A stretch of DNA of 43,842 nucleotides from an uncultured Corynebacterium sp. (GCA_943908385.1 CALTTF010000011.1:1-43842), one strand, 5' to 3'. Numbered from the stretch's first letter, positions 34,599 to 42,856 are shown. Notes: generated from the letters alone by a model not told the origin. Numbers and translations are program-made.

Positions 34599-35861
34599 AT
34601 GGCTGTGTGGACCGCCCCTGACACTCCCGCGTCCGACCGCGTCGCCCAGGCTCACAGCAGCCGCACCGGGAATGCGCCCGCACACACCGCGGACGCGCCG
34701 GGCACATTCATCGTCGTCGGCGAGAATTCCGACCACTTCGGCGGCATCACCATCGTCGGACTGACCAGCCTGCGCGCCGCCGCGGCAGTGAGCCCGCGCA
34801 CGGACAGCACCATCGCCGTCCACGCGGAGTTCGCGGGCGCCACCATCGACGAGGCGGCCGACTGCGCGCGCATCGCACAGCTCGCCGACCGGGACGAGCC
34901 CGGCGCAGCCGACGTCAACAGCGAGAACGCCGCCAGCGGGGCGCCCGAGAAGCGCACGCTGGCGGAGCGGTTCGGCGGGCTGGTGCACACGCTCGTCGGC
35001 AGGCAAATGCTCTCGCGCGACACGGCAGGCATGGACATCACGGTCATCGCGGATATTCCGCTCGGCGCGGGCCTGGGCGCGCTGCACGCGGCGGACGCGG
35101 CGGTGGCGCTGGCACTGCTCGGCGGCGACGAGGAGATCGACGCCGCTCCCCTTCGCACACGTTTGGCGGATATCGCGTCGCAGTCGGCGCGGACGTTCTC
35201 CCACCTTCCGGTGCTGCGCGCCCGCCACTCGGCGGCGCTGCGCGGCAAGGAGGGCACGGTGTCCGTCATCGATTACGCGGACGGTTCGCTCACCCAGGCG
35301 CCGCACCCGGCGAAGGCGGAGGTGCGGATCGTGTCGGTGGCGCCGTCGCACGGGGAGGCGTTCACCGATAAGGCGCAGGCTGTGCAAAAGGGCCGCGAGT
35401 TCATCGACGACGCGTGCGCGAATTTCGGCGTCGCGTCGCTGCGGCAGCTGCCGAATGCGGCGGACCGCGTCGTCGAGTGGGTCGACGCCCGCCACCAGGT
35501 CCACGGGAAAAATTCCGCGCCGACGCTCGAGACGGCCCGCGCGTGGGTCGATTTCGGGGAGGCCGAAACGGAGCTTTCCGCCAACGCCGCACGCGCGTTG
35601 CGCTCCATGCGCGCCGACGAGTTCTTCGAGGTCATCGGCGCTCCCGAGCAAACACCGGGGCTTCCCGCGCCGGACCAGCTCGTCCAGCTGGTCACGCTGC
35701 GCGGCGCACGCGCGGCACGTCCCGCGGCCGCAGGCATGTCCGCCGCCGCGCTCGCCTACATCCCGAGCACCAAGGCGGACAACGCGATCGCGGATCTGTC
35801 CGCCGACGGGCTCGCGGTCGTGGAGGTCACGCCCGGCGCGCCCGCGCGCGTCACCAGCTAG
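34599..35861 (+). CDS. Galactokinase-like GHMP-fold protein with degraded active site
   Basis: 420 residues with the galactokinase layout, but key residues are changed. The first motif reads APGTFIVVGENSDHFGGI: the essential Arg of APGRVN is Thr and the His of GEHTDY is Asn. The phosphate-binding motif, normally GLSSSAA, reads PLGAGLGALHAADAA. The region expected to hold the catalytic Asp (GIMDQ) reads LRARHSAALRG. The third motif is RPAAAGMSAAALAY rather than a GGGFGG loop. Kinase activity therefore looks lost, and a non-catalytic role is more likely. ATG at 34599 is used; TACTGT at 34537 is a plausible -10. The stop shares CTAG with the convergent RNB gene. Confidence 0.7.
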   Translation: MAVWTAPDTPASDRVAQAHSSRTGNAPAHTADAPGTFIVVGENSDHFGGITIVGLTSLRAAAAVSPRTDSTIAVHAEFAGATIDEAADCARIAQLADRDEPGAADVNSENAASGAPEKRTLAERFGGLVHTLVGRQMLSRDTAGMDITVIADIPLGAGLGALHAADAAVALALLGGDEEIDAAPLRTRLADIASQSARTFSHLPVLRARHSAALRGKEGTVSVIDYADGSLTQAPHPAKAEVRIVSVAPSHGEAFTDKAQAVQKGREFIDDACANFGVASLRQLPNAADRVVEWVDARHQVHGKNSAPTLETARAWVDFGEAETELSANAARALRSMRADEFFEVIGAPEQTPGLPAPDQLVQLVTLRGARAARPAAAGMSAAALAYIPSTKADNAIADLSADGLAVVEVTPGAPARVTS

Positions 35862-37255
35862 TCAGCGGGCCACGCGAAGAGCACTTCGCGCTTATCGACG
35901 TCCGCCCTCACCAGCGACATCCCCACCTCCGTCGCCTCCTCCGGTCGGCCGGCGCACTCGGCCAGCACCGGCGGGTCGGCGATGAAGACCCGGGCGGTGT
36001 CGGATTCCTCATCGGTCTGCAGCACCACGCCGGTGAAACTCTCCCCCACCCACGGCTGCAGCACGGTCGCCTCGGTGAGGTTGAGGCAGGCGCGGTCGAC
36101 GGTGTTGGCCAGCTGCGACGTCCGGCCCATCGTCTTGAGCACCCGTGCGGTGTCCTCGTGCACCCACTGCGGGATCTCGGTGCCCGCGCACAGGGCCAGG
36201 CACACCTCGGTGGCGTACCGGTCGATAAGGCGGCGCAGCGGCGCGGTCACGTGCGAGTAGTAGCCGCCGATGCCGGCGTGGACCTCGGGCTCGTCGTCGG
36301 TAAGCACGACGTAGCCGGCGCCGCGCAGCAGCTTCTGCGCCTCACGCATCACGGCCATGCCGCGCGGGGTGTCCGCGTCGACAGTCTGGAGGAATTCGCC
36401 GATGTCCTCTCCCTCAGCCAGATCAAAGCCCAGCGCGCGGACCTCGCCGCGGAACGCTGCTTCTGCCTTTTCTTCGGCTGGGCGCAGCGTCCGCAGGAAG
36501 CCGACCCCCGCATCCTCCATCATCCGGCCCGCCGCCATACCGGTCAGCAGGGAGATCTCCGAGTTGAAGTCCATGACGGGGTGGCGGGGCTCGATGAGGA
36601 GCTCGAAGCGGCCGTCGTCAAGCTCGACGACGCGCACCGACGGAACGCGCAAGTTGATCGCGTGCCTGCGTAGCGACGACGCCGCCCTCAACTCCCCTAC
36701 CTCCGGCAGCAGCGCGATCGACGGGTGTAGCGCACCGTTGTCCATGTCCTCCTGCACGCCGTCGTAGTCGAGGCGCGCGACGGAGCGCACCATGGCGCGC
36801 TCCACGTTCGTGCCGGTGAGCTCGCCCTGTGCATCCAGCTCGAATGTCCACAGCACCGCTGGCTTGTCCTCGTCCGGCAGCAGCGACGCCGAGCCCTCGG
36901 AGAGCTCCTCCGGGTGGAGTCGCGCCGGCTCGTCCGGGAGGTAGATCGTCTGCCCGCGCTTCAGCGACTCCTCGTGCAGGCCCGAGCCCGGCTCGATGAA
37001 CGCCGCGACGTCCGCGATGGCGTAAAAGACCCGGTAGCCGTCGCCGTTTTTCTCGATCGCCACCGCCTGGTCCAGGTCCATCGACCCCGCCGGGTCGATC
37101 GTGACGAACGCGATGTCGCGTGCGTCCCGCCGCTGGTCGGCGTACCTGTCCCTCGCTTTCGCCGCCTCAGCGTGCAGCTCGGGCGGAAAATCCGTGGGCA
37201 CGTCGAATTCGTCGGCGATCGCCCGGAAATCAAGTGGCGCGGCATAGAGCTTCAT
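35858..37255 (-). CDS. RNB-domain ribonuclease (RNase II/R-like)
   Basis: 3'-5' exoribonuclease of the RNB family. 465 residues, so only the catalytic core and a reduced C-terminal part; cold-shock and S1 domains are not evident. The metal-binding core reads FVTIDPAGSMDLDQAVAIEK: Asp residues equivalent to E. coli RNase II 201, 207 and 209 are kept, while 210 is Gln, as in other actinobacterial members. YAIADVAAFIEPGS, LHPEELSEGSASLLP and the C-terminal HSHVTAPLRR-like segment (YYSHVTAPLRRLIDR) are seen. ATG 37255 has CACAAT 9 bases upstream. An 11-mer repeat lies near the C-terminal end. Its stop overlaps that of the galactokinase-like gene. Confidence 0.85.
   Translation of the reverse strand: MKLYAAPLDFRAIADEFDVPTDFPPELHAEAAKARDRYADQRRDARDIAFVTIDPAGSMDLDQAVAIEKNGDGYRVFYAIADVAAFIEPGSGLHEESLKRGQTIYLPDEPARLHPEELSEGSASLLPDEDKPAVLWTFELDAQGELTGTNVERAMVRSVARLDYDGVQEDMDNGALHPSIALLPEVGELRAASSLRRHAINLRVPSVRVVELDDGRFELLIEPRHPVMDFNSEISLLTGMAAGRMMEDAGVGFLRTLRPAEEKAEAAFRGEVRALGFDLAEGEDIGEFLQTVDADTPRGMAVMREAQKLLRGAGYVVLTDDEPEVHAGIGGYYSHVTAPLRRLIDRYATEVCLALCAGTEIPQWVHEDTARVLKTMGRTSQLANTVDRACLNLTEATVLQPWVGESFTGVVLQTDEESDTARVFIADPPVLAECAGRPEEATEVGMSLVRADVDKREVLFAWPAD
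35890..35900 (+). repeat. 11-mer GCTTATCGACG, copy in RNB gene
   Basis: Exact copy opposite to the gene, read as Val-Asp-Lys, close to the C-terminus. Confidence 0.9.
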
Positions 37256-37280
37256 GGGGGCCAATTGTGGCAGAAACTGG

Positions 37281-37693
37281 GCGAGTGAGTCGGCCTATGA
37301 GCCGGATTCTGTGCCCCACCCCGTGCGGGAAGGGGCGGCGATCATCCATCTAGGACGCCGGTTGCCCGGCGCCTCGAGCAGCTACCTTCGAACTGGGCGG
37401 GCAGCCTCGTAACGTCCGACGATCCCTGCTTGCGTGGCAGGGATTCTTGCCTTGCTCCCGGTGGGGTTTACCTGGCCGGTTGTGTCGCCACATCCGCCGG
37501 TGCGCTCTTACCGCACCCTTTCACCCTCACCCGGTTTCCCGGGCGGTCTGCTTTCTGTTGCACTTTCCCGCGGGTCGCCCCGGGTTGCCGTTAACAACCA
37601 CCGTGCCCTGTGGAGTCCGGACTTTCCTCGACCCCTGCCAGCCCACATGCGTGGCGGTACAGGGCGCCGCGATCACCCGGCCGACTCACTCGC
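37281..37693 (-). ncRNA. rnpB: RNase P RNA (type A)
   Basis: Catalytic RNA of RNase P, which trims tRNA 5' leaders. The minus strand shows the universally conserved GAGGAAAGTCCGG (37617-37629 complement) and the 3' element ACAGAATCCGGCTCATAGG. The two ends pair over 15 bases: GCGAGTGAGTCGGCC at the 5' side and its complement at the 3' side form helix P1. TACAGT (37702-37707 complement) is a fitting -10 box. About 413 bases; the true ends may vary by a few bases. It lies between the RNB gene and the RNase H fusion gene, and explains the otherwise gene-free DNA here. Confidence 0.97.
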
Positions 37694-37701
37694 AGCGCAT
37701 A

Positions 37702-37707
37702 ACTGTA
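37702..37707 (-). promoter_or_regulatory. -10 box of rnpB
   Basis: Minus strand TACAGT, 8 bases before the start of the P1 helix. Confidence 0.5.
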
Positions 37708-37722
37708 CTCTGCACCCGCCTG

Positions 37723-38877
37723 TCAGCGGAAGTGGGCGACGTCGTTGAAGCAGCGGACCACGCCGAGCTCGCCGTAAAACTCGACGACGCTGATCGACGC
37801 CAGGTCCAGGAACATGTGCTTGAACGTGTCCGGCCCCGATGCCAGCGCCTGCCGCATCACCGACTTGATCGGCGTCATGTGGGTGACCACCAGCACGGTC
37901 TGCCCCTCGTGCGCGTCCTGCACCTTCAGGCGCGCACGGGTCACCCGTCGGTGCGCGGCGCTCACGCTCTCACCTTCCGGAGGAGCTTTGCTTATCGACG
38001 CCTCCCACGCCCCGAATTCCTCCCCGTACTTTCCTATCGCCTCGTCCCGGGTGAGCCCCTCGAAGACCCCGAAGTCCATCTCCCGGAATCCGTCGACGGT
38101 CTCGATCTCTGCGGCGTCGATCCCCAGCGCCTCCGCGCAGGCTTTCGCTGTCTGCTGCGTCCGTTTCGCCGGCGACGCCACGACCGCGTCGATCTGCCCG
38201 AACCGCGCCACGGCCTGCGCCACCGCAGCCGCTTGCTTTACCCCCAGCTCCGTCAGCGCCGGGTCCGACGAGCCGCTGTAGCGCCTCTGCGCCGAATGCT
38301 CCGTCTGGCCGTGCCGCACCAGCACGAACCGTGTGCGCGGTTTCTCGTGCCCCTGCCAGTGCGCCGGGCTGGCGGTCTCGTGGCTCTCCGGTTTCCCGTG
38401 GGTGGAGGGGTTTTTCGGGGGTGTGGTGGGCGTCGATAAGCTTGCACTCTCCAGGATGCCGGGCTTGGCGCCTTTCGCCGCGGCGTCCATCGCGACGTTG
38501 GACAGCTCGTCGGCCTTCTTGTTCTTCGCGCGCGGCACCCACGAATACGTGACGCTGCTGAAGCCGGCGGCGAGATCGCGCGCATCGAGCGCCAACTTCT
38601 TCATGTCCGGATGCTTGATCTTCCAGCGTCCCGACATCTGCTCGACGACGAGCTTGGAGTCCATGTAGACGTCCACCTCGGTCGCGCCGAGGTCGCGCGC
38701 CGCCTCGAGCCCGCGCAGCAGACCGTGGTACTCGGCGACGTTATTCGACGACTTCTGGCCGACGACATAAGCGATTTCCGCGAGCGTCGTTCCGTCTTCG
38801 TCGTAGACGACGCTTCCCGACCCCGCGACCCCCGGGTTCCCCCGCGAGCCGCCGTCGGTGTAGACCGTCACCTTCAT
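37723..38877 (-). CDS. RNase H / acid phosphatase (CobC-like) fusion (Rv2228c-like)
   Basis: 384 residues. The N-terminal RNase HI domain removes RNA from RNA-DNA hybrids: VTVYTDGGSRGNPGVAG, AEYHGLLRGLEAA and VDVYMDSKLVVEQMSG hold the acidic residues. A Lys/Asp/Ala and Pro/Thr linker follows at about residues 135-175. The C-terminal histidine phosphatase domain has RFVLVRHGQTEHS (RHG motif), FGVFEGLTRDE and VVTHMTPIKSV with the second His; it resembles alpha-ribazole phosphatase CobC. The same fusion is known in mycobacteria. AAAGGGG lies before ATG 38877. Last gene of the leftward NIF3-zinc ribbon-RNase H run. Two 11-mer repeats fall inside, using ATA and TTA codons. Confidence 0.93.
   Translation of the reverse strand: MKVTVYTDGGSRGNPGVAGSGSVVYDEDGTTLAEIAYVVGQKSSNNVAEYHGLLRGLEAARDLGATEVDVYMDSKLVVEQMSGRWKIKHPDMKKLALDARDLAAGFSSVTYSWVPRAKNKKADELSNVAMDAAAKGAKPGILESASLSTPTTPPKNPSTHGKPESHETASPAHWQGHEKPRTRFVLVRHGQTEHSAQRRYSGSSDPALTELGVKQAAAVAQAVARFGQIDAVVASPAKRTQQTAKACAEALGIDAAEIETVDGFREMDFGVFEGLTRDEAIGKYGEEFGAWEASISKAPPEGESVSAAHRRVTRARLKVQDAHEGQTVLVVTHMTPIKSVMRQALASGPDTFKHMFLDLASISVVEFYGELGVVRCFNDVAHFR
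37990..38000 (+). repeat. 11-mer GCTTATCGACG, copy 1 in RNase H fusion
   Basis: Exact copy, coding frame uses ATA in Ala-Ser-Ile-Ser. Confidence 0.9.
38431..38441 (-). repeat. 11-mer GCTTATCGACG, copy 2 in RNase H fusion
   Basis: Exact copy in the interdomain linker, on the coding strand, read with a TTA codon (Leu-Ser-Thr). Confidence 0.9.
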
Positions 38878-38889
38878 GCGCTCGCCCCT

Positions 38890-39567
38890 TTAATCCGTGA
38901 CGCGGACGAGGAGCGTGCCGCAATTCGGGCAGGTCGGCAGCTCGTTTTCGGGAACCGCCATGACCTCGGCGCGCTCGGCGGGCGGGAGCTGGATAAAGCA
39001 GCTGTTGCACGTGCGGCCGTTGAAGCGCGCGGCGCCCACCGTCGCGTACACGCCGAGGACGCTCGACGGCAGCTCCGCGCGCAGGGCGTCGGTGTCGATC
39101 TCTTCCTTCTCCGGGACCGCCTCAGCCGCGCGGCGCGCCGCCTCAATCTTGCGGTCGAGCTCGTCGAGCTTCGCGCCGTGCACGTCGTGGTTGTTGCGCA
39201 GCGCCTTGACCTCGCCGTGCGCCTCCTTGAGCTCGTAGAGCAGGTCCGCGATGCGCGACTTCGCCGCGTACCGGTCGTGCTCCAGGTCCTTCCGGCGCTC
39301 CGGGTCCGTCTCCGCGGAAAGCTGGCGCTTGTCGTCGAGCTCGCGCTTCTTCAGCTTCCGCTCGTCCTCCTGGATGCGCAGGATCTCCGCCTCCAAGTCG
39401 TCGACCGCGAGCTGCGCGGCCGCCGCCGCATTCGCCAGCCCCGGGCGCTGAGCCTCGAGCTTCTCCAGCTCCTCCTGCTCCGGCGACGCCGCCGCGTCGT
39501 GAGCCTGGCTGCGCTCCGCCTCCGCGAGCTCCAGCAGCGTGCGTTGCTTATCCAGTTCGAGTTCCAC
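38890..39567 (-). CDS. Coiled-coil C4 zinc-ribbon protein (Rv2229c-like)
   Basis: 225 residues. A long antiparallel coiled coil rich in Glu, Lys, Arg and Leu (about 1-165, for example LEAEILRIQEDERKLKKREL) is capped by a C-terminal zinc ribbon with CNSC near residue 187 and CPNC near residue 215. Function is not established; the family is often described as nucleic-acid or tRNA-related. GTG start with GAAGG 7 bases upstream. It sits 12 bases before the RNase H fusion start and 13 bases after the NIF3 stop, so the three are one operon. Confidence 0.88.
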   Translation of the reverse strand: MELELDKQRTLLELAEAERSQAHDAAASPEQEELEKLEAQRPGLANAAAAAQLAVDDLEAEILRIQEDERKLKKRELDDKRQLSAETDPERRKDLEHDRYAAKSRIADLLYELKEAHGEVKALRNNHDVHGAKLDELDRKIEAARRAAEAVPEKEEIDTDALRAELPSSVLGVYATVGAARFNGRTCNSCFIQLPPAERAEVMAVPENELPTCPNCGTLLVRVTD

Positions 39568-39580
39568 GTCAGCCTTCTTT

Positions 39581-40738
39581 CTACTTGTTGTGGTTCGGGG
39601 TCGCCTGCGGGTGCGCCGAGATCGTCCACGGGTCGGTGCGCAGCGTGATGATGCCGGTCGCCACCTCGGGGCACGCGGCCGCGACGATCTCGCTCGCCTG
39701 CTGCGTCCACGGGAATTCGCTGGCCCAATGCGCGGTGTCGATCACGGCGGGGCCGCCGGCGCGCAGATGCTCGTCGACGGGGTGGTGACGCAGGTCGGAG
39801 GTGACGTACACGTCGACGCCCAGGCCGCGAACGGCGTCGAGGAAGCTGTCGCCGGAGCCGGAGGAGACGGCGACTTTCTGCACCATCTGGTCGGGGTCGC
39901 CGGCGGCGCGCACGCCCCAGGCGGTCTCAGGCAGGGCGTCAGCGACCTGCTGCGTGAACTCGCGCAGAGTCATCGGCTCGGGCAGCTCGCCCACGCGGCC
40001 CAGGCCGGTCGCGCGCGCTAAATCCCCAGTTGGCGCGAGCTGCACCACGTCGAACGCGGGCTCCTCGTACGGGTGAACCTCACGCAGGACCTTCGTGAGG
40101 CGTGCGCGCAGGCGCGACGGCGCGACGAACTGCACGCGGGTCTCCGGCGCGGAGTAGTGGGAGCCGACTTCGCCGTCGGTGGGGTCGGCACCCGGCTGCG
40201 GGGTGAAGCCGCCGCGGCCGTCCCACTGGAAGGAGCAGTGGGAGTAGTTGCCGATTGCGCCGGCGCCGGCGTCGAAAAGCGCGTCCATGACGGCAGTGAT
40301 GTCTGCGGGCGGGATGTGCACGCCCCACAGGTCCTGGGCGTCGGGGTCGACGACCTTGATGGGGCGGCCGGGCGTGATGCCGACGAGTTCGGCGAGCTTG
40401 TCGGACACGCCGGGGCGCGCGGAGTCGGCGTTGGTGTGCGCCGCGAAGAGCGCGCAGCCGCCGCGCACGAGGGTGTGCACGACCTTGCCCTTCGGCGTGT
40501 CCGCGGCGACGGAGGTCACGCCGCGCATGAGCAGCGGGTGGTGCACGACGAGCATGTCGGCGCCGAGCTCGACGGCTTTTTCCGCGACGGCCTGGGTGCA
40601 GTCGAGCGCGAACGCGACCCGCGCGACCTCGGCGGACGGGTCGCCGCAGATCAGCCCGACGGCATCCCAGCTTTCGGCGAGGCGCGGCGGGTACGCGGTC
40701 TCCAGCGCCGCGACGACATCAGCAACAGTCGTAGTCAT
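39581..40738 (-). CDS. NIF3-like dinuclear metal-centre protein
   Basis: 385 residues, the long form with a PII-like insert in the middle. The metal site residues are in MLVVHHPLLMRG and AHTNADSA near the N-terminus and in VIDTAHWASE near the C-terminus. NIF3/YqfO proteins form toroidal hexamers; in E. coli YbgI relates to this group, but the biochemical role is still open (GTP cyclohydrolase 1 type 2 is only an annotation label). The ATG at 40738 has TAGACT 9 bases upstream. First gene of the leftward NIF3-zinc-ribbon-RNase H operon. Confidence 0.9.
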   Translation of the reverse strand: MTTTVADVVAALETAYPPRLAESWDAVGLICGDPSAEVARVAFALDCTQAVAEKAVELGADMLVVHHPLLMRGVTSVAADTPKGKVVHTLVRGGCALFAAHTNADSARPGVSDKLAELVGITPGRPIKVVDPDAQDLWGVHIPPADITAVMDALFDAGAGAIGNYSHCSFQWDGRGGFTPQPGADPTDGEVGSHYSAPETRVQFVAPSRLRARLTKVLREVHPYEEPAFDVVQLAPTGDLARATGLGRVGELPEPMTLREFTQQVADALPETAWGVRAAGDPDQMVQKVAVSSGSGDSFLDAVRGLGVDVYVTSDLRHHPVDEHLRAGGPAVIDTAHWASEFPWTQQASEIVAAACPEVATGIITLRTDPWTISAHPQATPNHNK

Positions 40739-40746
40739 ATTGTCCC

Positions 40747-40752
40747 AGTCTA
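40747..40752 (-). promoter_or_regulatory. -10 box of NIF3 operon
   Basis: Minus strand TAGACT, 9 bases before ATG 40738, same sequence as at thrC and SURF1. Confidence 0.45.
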
Positions 40753-40794
40753 GGTCGATTGCCGCCGCGGCTACGCACTGCCATGCTGGGGTGC

Positions 40795-41436
40795 GTGATT
40801 ACTCTGCTTCTCGATGTCGACGGCACCCTCATCGACTCCTTCCCCGGCATCCGCGCCGGCTTCCTGCACGCGCTCGACGCGGTGGGCTGGGAGCACCCGT
40901 CCGAGGAGTTCACCGCGCGCATTCCGGGCCCGCCGATGGAGGAGACGCTCACGAGCCTCGGCATGAACGACGCGACGCGCGACCGCGCCTTCGCCGCCTA
41001 CATGGAGTTCACGCACGCGGGCGGCTGGAAGAACGCGCAGGCGTTCCCCGGCATGCGCGACCTCCTCAAAGGCTGGAAGGAGGAGGGGTTTCAGGTGGTG
41101 ACGGCGACGTCGAAAGGCGAAGGTTTCGCACGCGCCATCTTGGAGCGCGAGGGCATGCTCGAGTTCATCGATTTTCTCGGCGCGGCGCAGGAGGATGGGC
41201 CTCGCCGCCGCAAGGCGGACGTCATTGCGCACGTGCTGGATAATGTGGACGTGGACCGCGGGCTCATGATCGGCGACCGGCTCCACGACATCGAGGGCGC
41301 CGCGCACTTCGGCTTATCGACGATCGCCGTCACCTGGGGTTACGGCACCCCATCCGAATGGGAGCAGGCATGGGCCACCGCGCATTCGCCTGCCGAGCTC
41401 GCCCGCATCGTCGCCGCATTCAAGGAGGAACAGTGA
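40795..41436 (+). CDS. HAD-superfamily phosphatase (phosphoglycolate phosphatase/PtkA-like)
   Basis: 213 residues with the HAD core: nucleophile Asp7 and Asp9 in LLLDVDGTLIDSF, the Thr/Ser motif TATSKGEGFA, the Lys in RRRKADVIAHV and motif IV acidic residues in MIGDRLHDIEG. Phosphoglycolate phosphatase is the usual label. The same place in M. tuberculosis holds ptkA, whose HAD-like product is described as a tyrosine kinase acting on PtpA; this protein lacks that extended N-terminus. GTG start is preferred, with CATGCT 8 bases upstream; an ATG at 40783 is possible. It overlaps the ptpA-like start as GTGA. Confidence 0.82.
   Translation: MITLLLDVDGTLIDSFPGIRAGFLHALDAVGWEHPSEEFTARIPGPPMEETLTSLGMNDATRDRAFAAYMEFTHAGGWKNAQAFPGMRDLLKGWKEEGFQVVTATSKGEGFARAILEREGMLEFIDFLGAAQEDGPRRRKADVIAHVLDNVDVDRGLMIGDRLHDIEGAAHFGLSTIAVTWGYGTPSEWEQAWATAHSPAELARIVAAFKEEQ
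41312..41322 (+). repeat. 11-mer GCTTATCGACG, copy in HAD gene
   Basis: Exact copy on the coding strand with a TTA leucine codon (Gly-Leu-Ser-Thr). Confidence 0.9.
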
Positions 41437-41900
41437 TCCACATCGACTTCGTGTGCACCGGCAACATCTGCCGCTCGCCGATGGCGGAAGTCATCGTGCG
41501 CCAGAAGCTTATCGACGCCGGACTCGACCCCCATGTCCGCGTCACCTCCTCCGGAATCGGCGGCTGGCATGTTGGTCATCCCGCCGACGAGCGCGCCCTG
41601 GCCGAGCTGTCCGCCCACGGCTACGACGGGTCCGCCCACCGTGCCCAGCAATTCGGCGCCGAGCAGATGGACGCCGACCTGATCGTCGCTTTGGCCACCC
41701 GCCACGTCTCCGAGCTCGTCGCCCAAGGCGTGGACGAAGACAAGGTTCGACTGCTGCGCTCCTTCGACCCTGACGCGCCCGAGCAGGCCAGCGTCGAGGA
41801 CCCCTATTACGGCGGACCCGAAGGCTTCACCGTCACCCGCGAACAGATCGAAGCGGCCGCCGACGGCATTCTGGATTGGGTGCGCGCCCGGGTAGACTGA
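41433..41900 (+). CDS. ptpA: Low-molecular-weight protein tyrosine phosphatase (PtpA-like)
   Basis: Removes phosphate from tyrosine in proteins. 155 residues. The P-loop CX5R is Cys8-Arg14 in FVCTGNICRSPMAE; the DP motif for the general acid is in VEDPYYGG near the C-terminus. GTG start at 41433 overlaps the HAD stop, and AAGGAGG lies just upstream, so the two are translated together. In mycobacteria the secreted homologue PtpA is studied for host signalling; here no secretion signal is seen, as there. An 11-mer repeat falls at Lys-Leu-Ile-Asp. Its stop codon overlaps the -10 box of the next gene. Confidence 0.92.
   Translation: MIHIDFVCTGNICRSPMAEVIVRQKLIDAGLDPHVRVTSSGIGGWHVGHPADERALAELSAHGYDGSAHRAQQFGAEQMDADLIVALATRHVSELVAQGVDEDKVRLLRSFDPDAPEQASVEDPYYGGPEGFTVTREQIEAAADGILDWVRARVD
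41507..41517 (+). repeat. 11-mer GCTTATCGACG, copy in ptpA
   Basis: Exact copy on the coding strand (Leu-Ile-Asp, CTT ATC GAC), 185 bases after the HAD copy. Confidence 0.9.
41893..41898 (+). promoter_or_regulatory. -10 box of leaderless SURF1 promoter
   Basis: TAGACT ends 8 bases before GTG 41906 and shares a base with the ptpA stop TGA. Confidence 0.5.
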
Positions 41901-41905
41901 CCCGC

Positions 41906-42811
41906 GTGACCGAGCCGAAGAACACACCGATCTGGAGGACATTCCTCACTCCCGGATGGGTGCTGGCGCTCGTTTTCGCCGTCGCGTTCTCCTGGTTCGC
42001 CATCACCTGGCTCTCCCCCTGGCAGCTGGGGAAGGACCACGATATCCAGGAACGCAACGAACGGATTGAGAAGGCGTTCGAGGGGGAGGCGGTGGACGTC
42101 GATAAGCTTCTCGACGCTTCCGCCGACGACGAATGGACCCGCGTGACCATGTCCGGGCACTACCTCCCCGACGACGAGCTGCTGCTGCGTCTGCGCCCCG
42201 TCGAGGGTGCCCCCGCGTTCCAGTCGCTCGTGCCGTTTCAGCTCGACAGCGGCGAAGCGATTCTGGTCAACCGCGGCTGGGTGCCCGCCGACGAAGGCGG
42301 CACCGCCGTCCCCGACATCGCCGCCGCGCCCGCCGAGCCCGTCACCCTGACCGGCATGATCCGGCTCAGCGACGCTTCCGCCATGGACCCCATCGAGCAG
42401 CAGGGCTACACCATGGTTCAGACCATCAACACGCAGCAAGCCTCCACCCTGACCGGCGTCGACATGGCCGCGCCGTACGCGCAACTGCTTGCCGACCAAC
42501 CCGGCGTCCTCAACCCCATCCCCCTCCCCGTCCTCGACCGCGGCAACCACCTCTCCTACGGCCTCCAGTGGATCGCCTTCGGCATCATGGCGCCTGCCGG
42601 ACTCGCCTACTTCATCTACTCTGAGGTGCGCGAACGCCGCCGCTACGCCGCCGAGCAGCAGGAAATGGCTGCGTTGGCGTCCTCCGAGGCTGCCTCCGCT
42701 CCGTCCGGCGAGCCCTCCCCCGATTCCGTTCCCGCTGCTCCCGCTCGCGCCCGCTACGGCCGCTCGCGCAACAACCCCTGGGCCGCGAAGCCCGACGAGG
42801 AGCGCTTCTAG
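41906..42811 (+). CDS. SURF1 family cytochrome c oxidase assembly protein
   Basis: Assembly factor for the aa3 oxidase, placing haem into the catalytic subunit. 301 residues. N-terminal helix VLALVFAVAFSWFAITWL, then the family WQLGKDHDIQERNERI, a periplasmic domain with VNRGWVPAD and PLPVLDRGNHLSYG, and a second helix QWIAFGIMAPAGLAYFIY near residue 230. The C-terminal tail of about 60 residues is Ala/Pro/Ser/Arg-rich and cytosolic. GTG at 41906 is chosen from the leaderless promoter; an ORF start at 41876 would overlap ptpA. An 11-mer repeat lies at the Val-Asp-Lys-Leu stretch. Confidence 0.9.
   Translation: MTEPKNTPIWRTFLTPGWVLALVFAVAFSWFAITWLSPWQLGKDHDIQERNERIEKAFEGEAVDVDKLLDASADDEWTRVTMSGHYLPDDELLLRLRPVEGAPAFQSLVPFQLDSGEAILVNRGWVPADEGGTAVPDIAAAPAEPVTLTGMIRLSDASAMDPIEQQGYTMVQTINTQQASTLTGVDMAAPYAQLLADQPGVLNPIPLPVLDRGNHLSYGLQWIAFGIMAPAGLAYFIYSEVRERRRYAAEQQEMAALASSEAASAPSGEPSPDSVPAAPARARYGRSRNNPWAAKPDEERF
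42097..42107 (-). repeat. 11-mer GCTTATCGACG, copy in SURF1 gene
   Basis: Exact copy on the strand opposite to the gene, read as Val-Asp-Lys-Leu. Confidence 0.9.
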
Positions 42812-42815
42812 CCTT

Positions 42816-42845
42816 TTGTTCCCTCCTACGGCGCCGTGCTACTGT
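42816..42845 (+). promoter_or_regulatory. tRNA-Val promoter
   Basis: TTGTTC (42816-42821), 18-base spacer, TACTGT (42840-42845) preceded by TGC as an extended -10. The tRNA starts 11 bases later. Confidence 0.55.
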
Positions 42846-42856
42846 TTCTCCCACGC

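Noticed and set aside
37281..38439. Plus-strand open frames across the rnpB region
   Set aside because: The DNA is explained by RNase P RNA on the minus strand and by the RNase H fusion.
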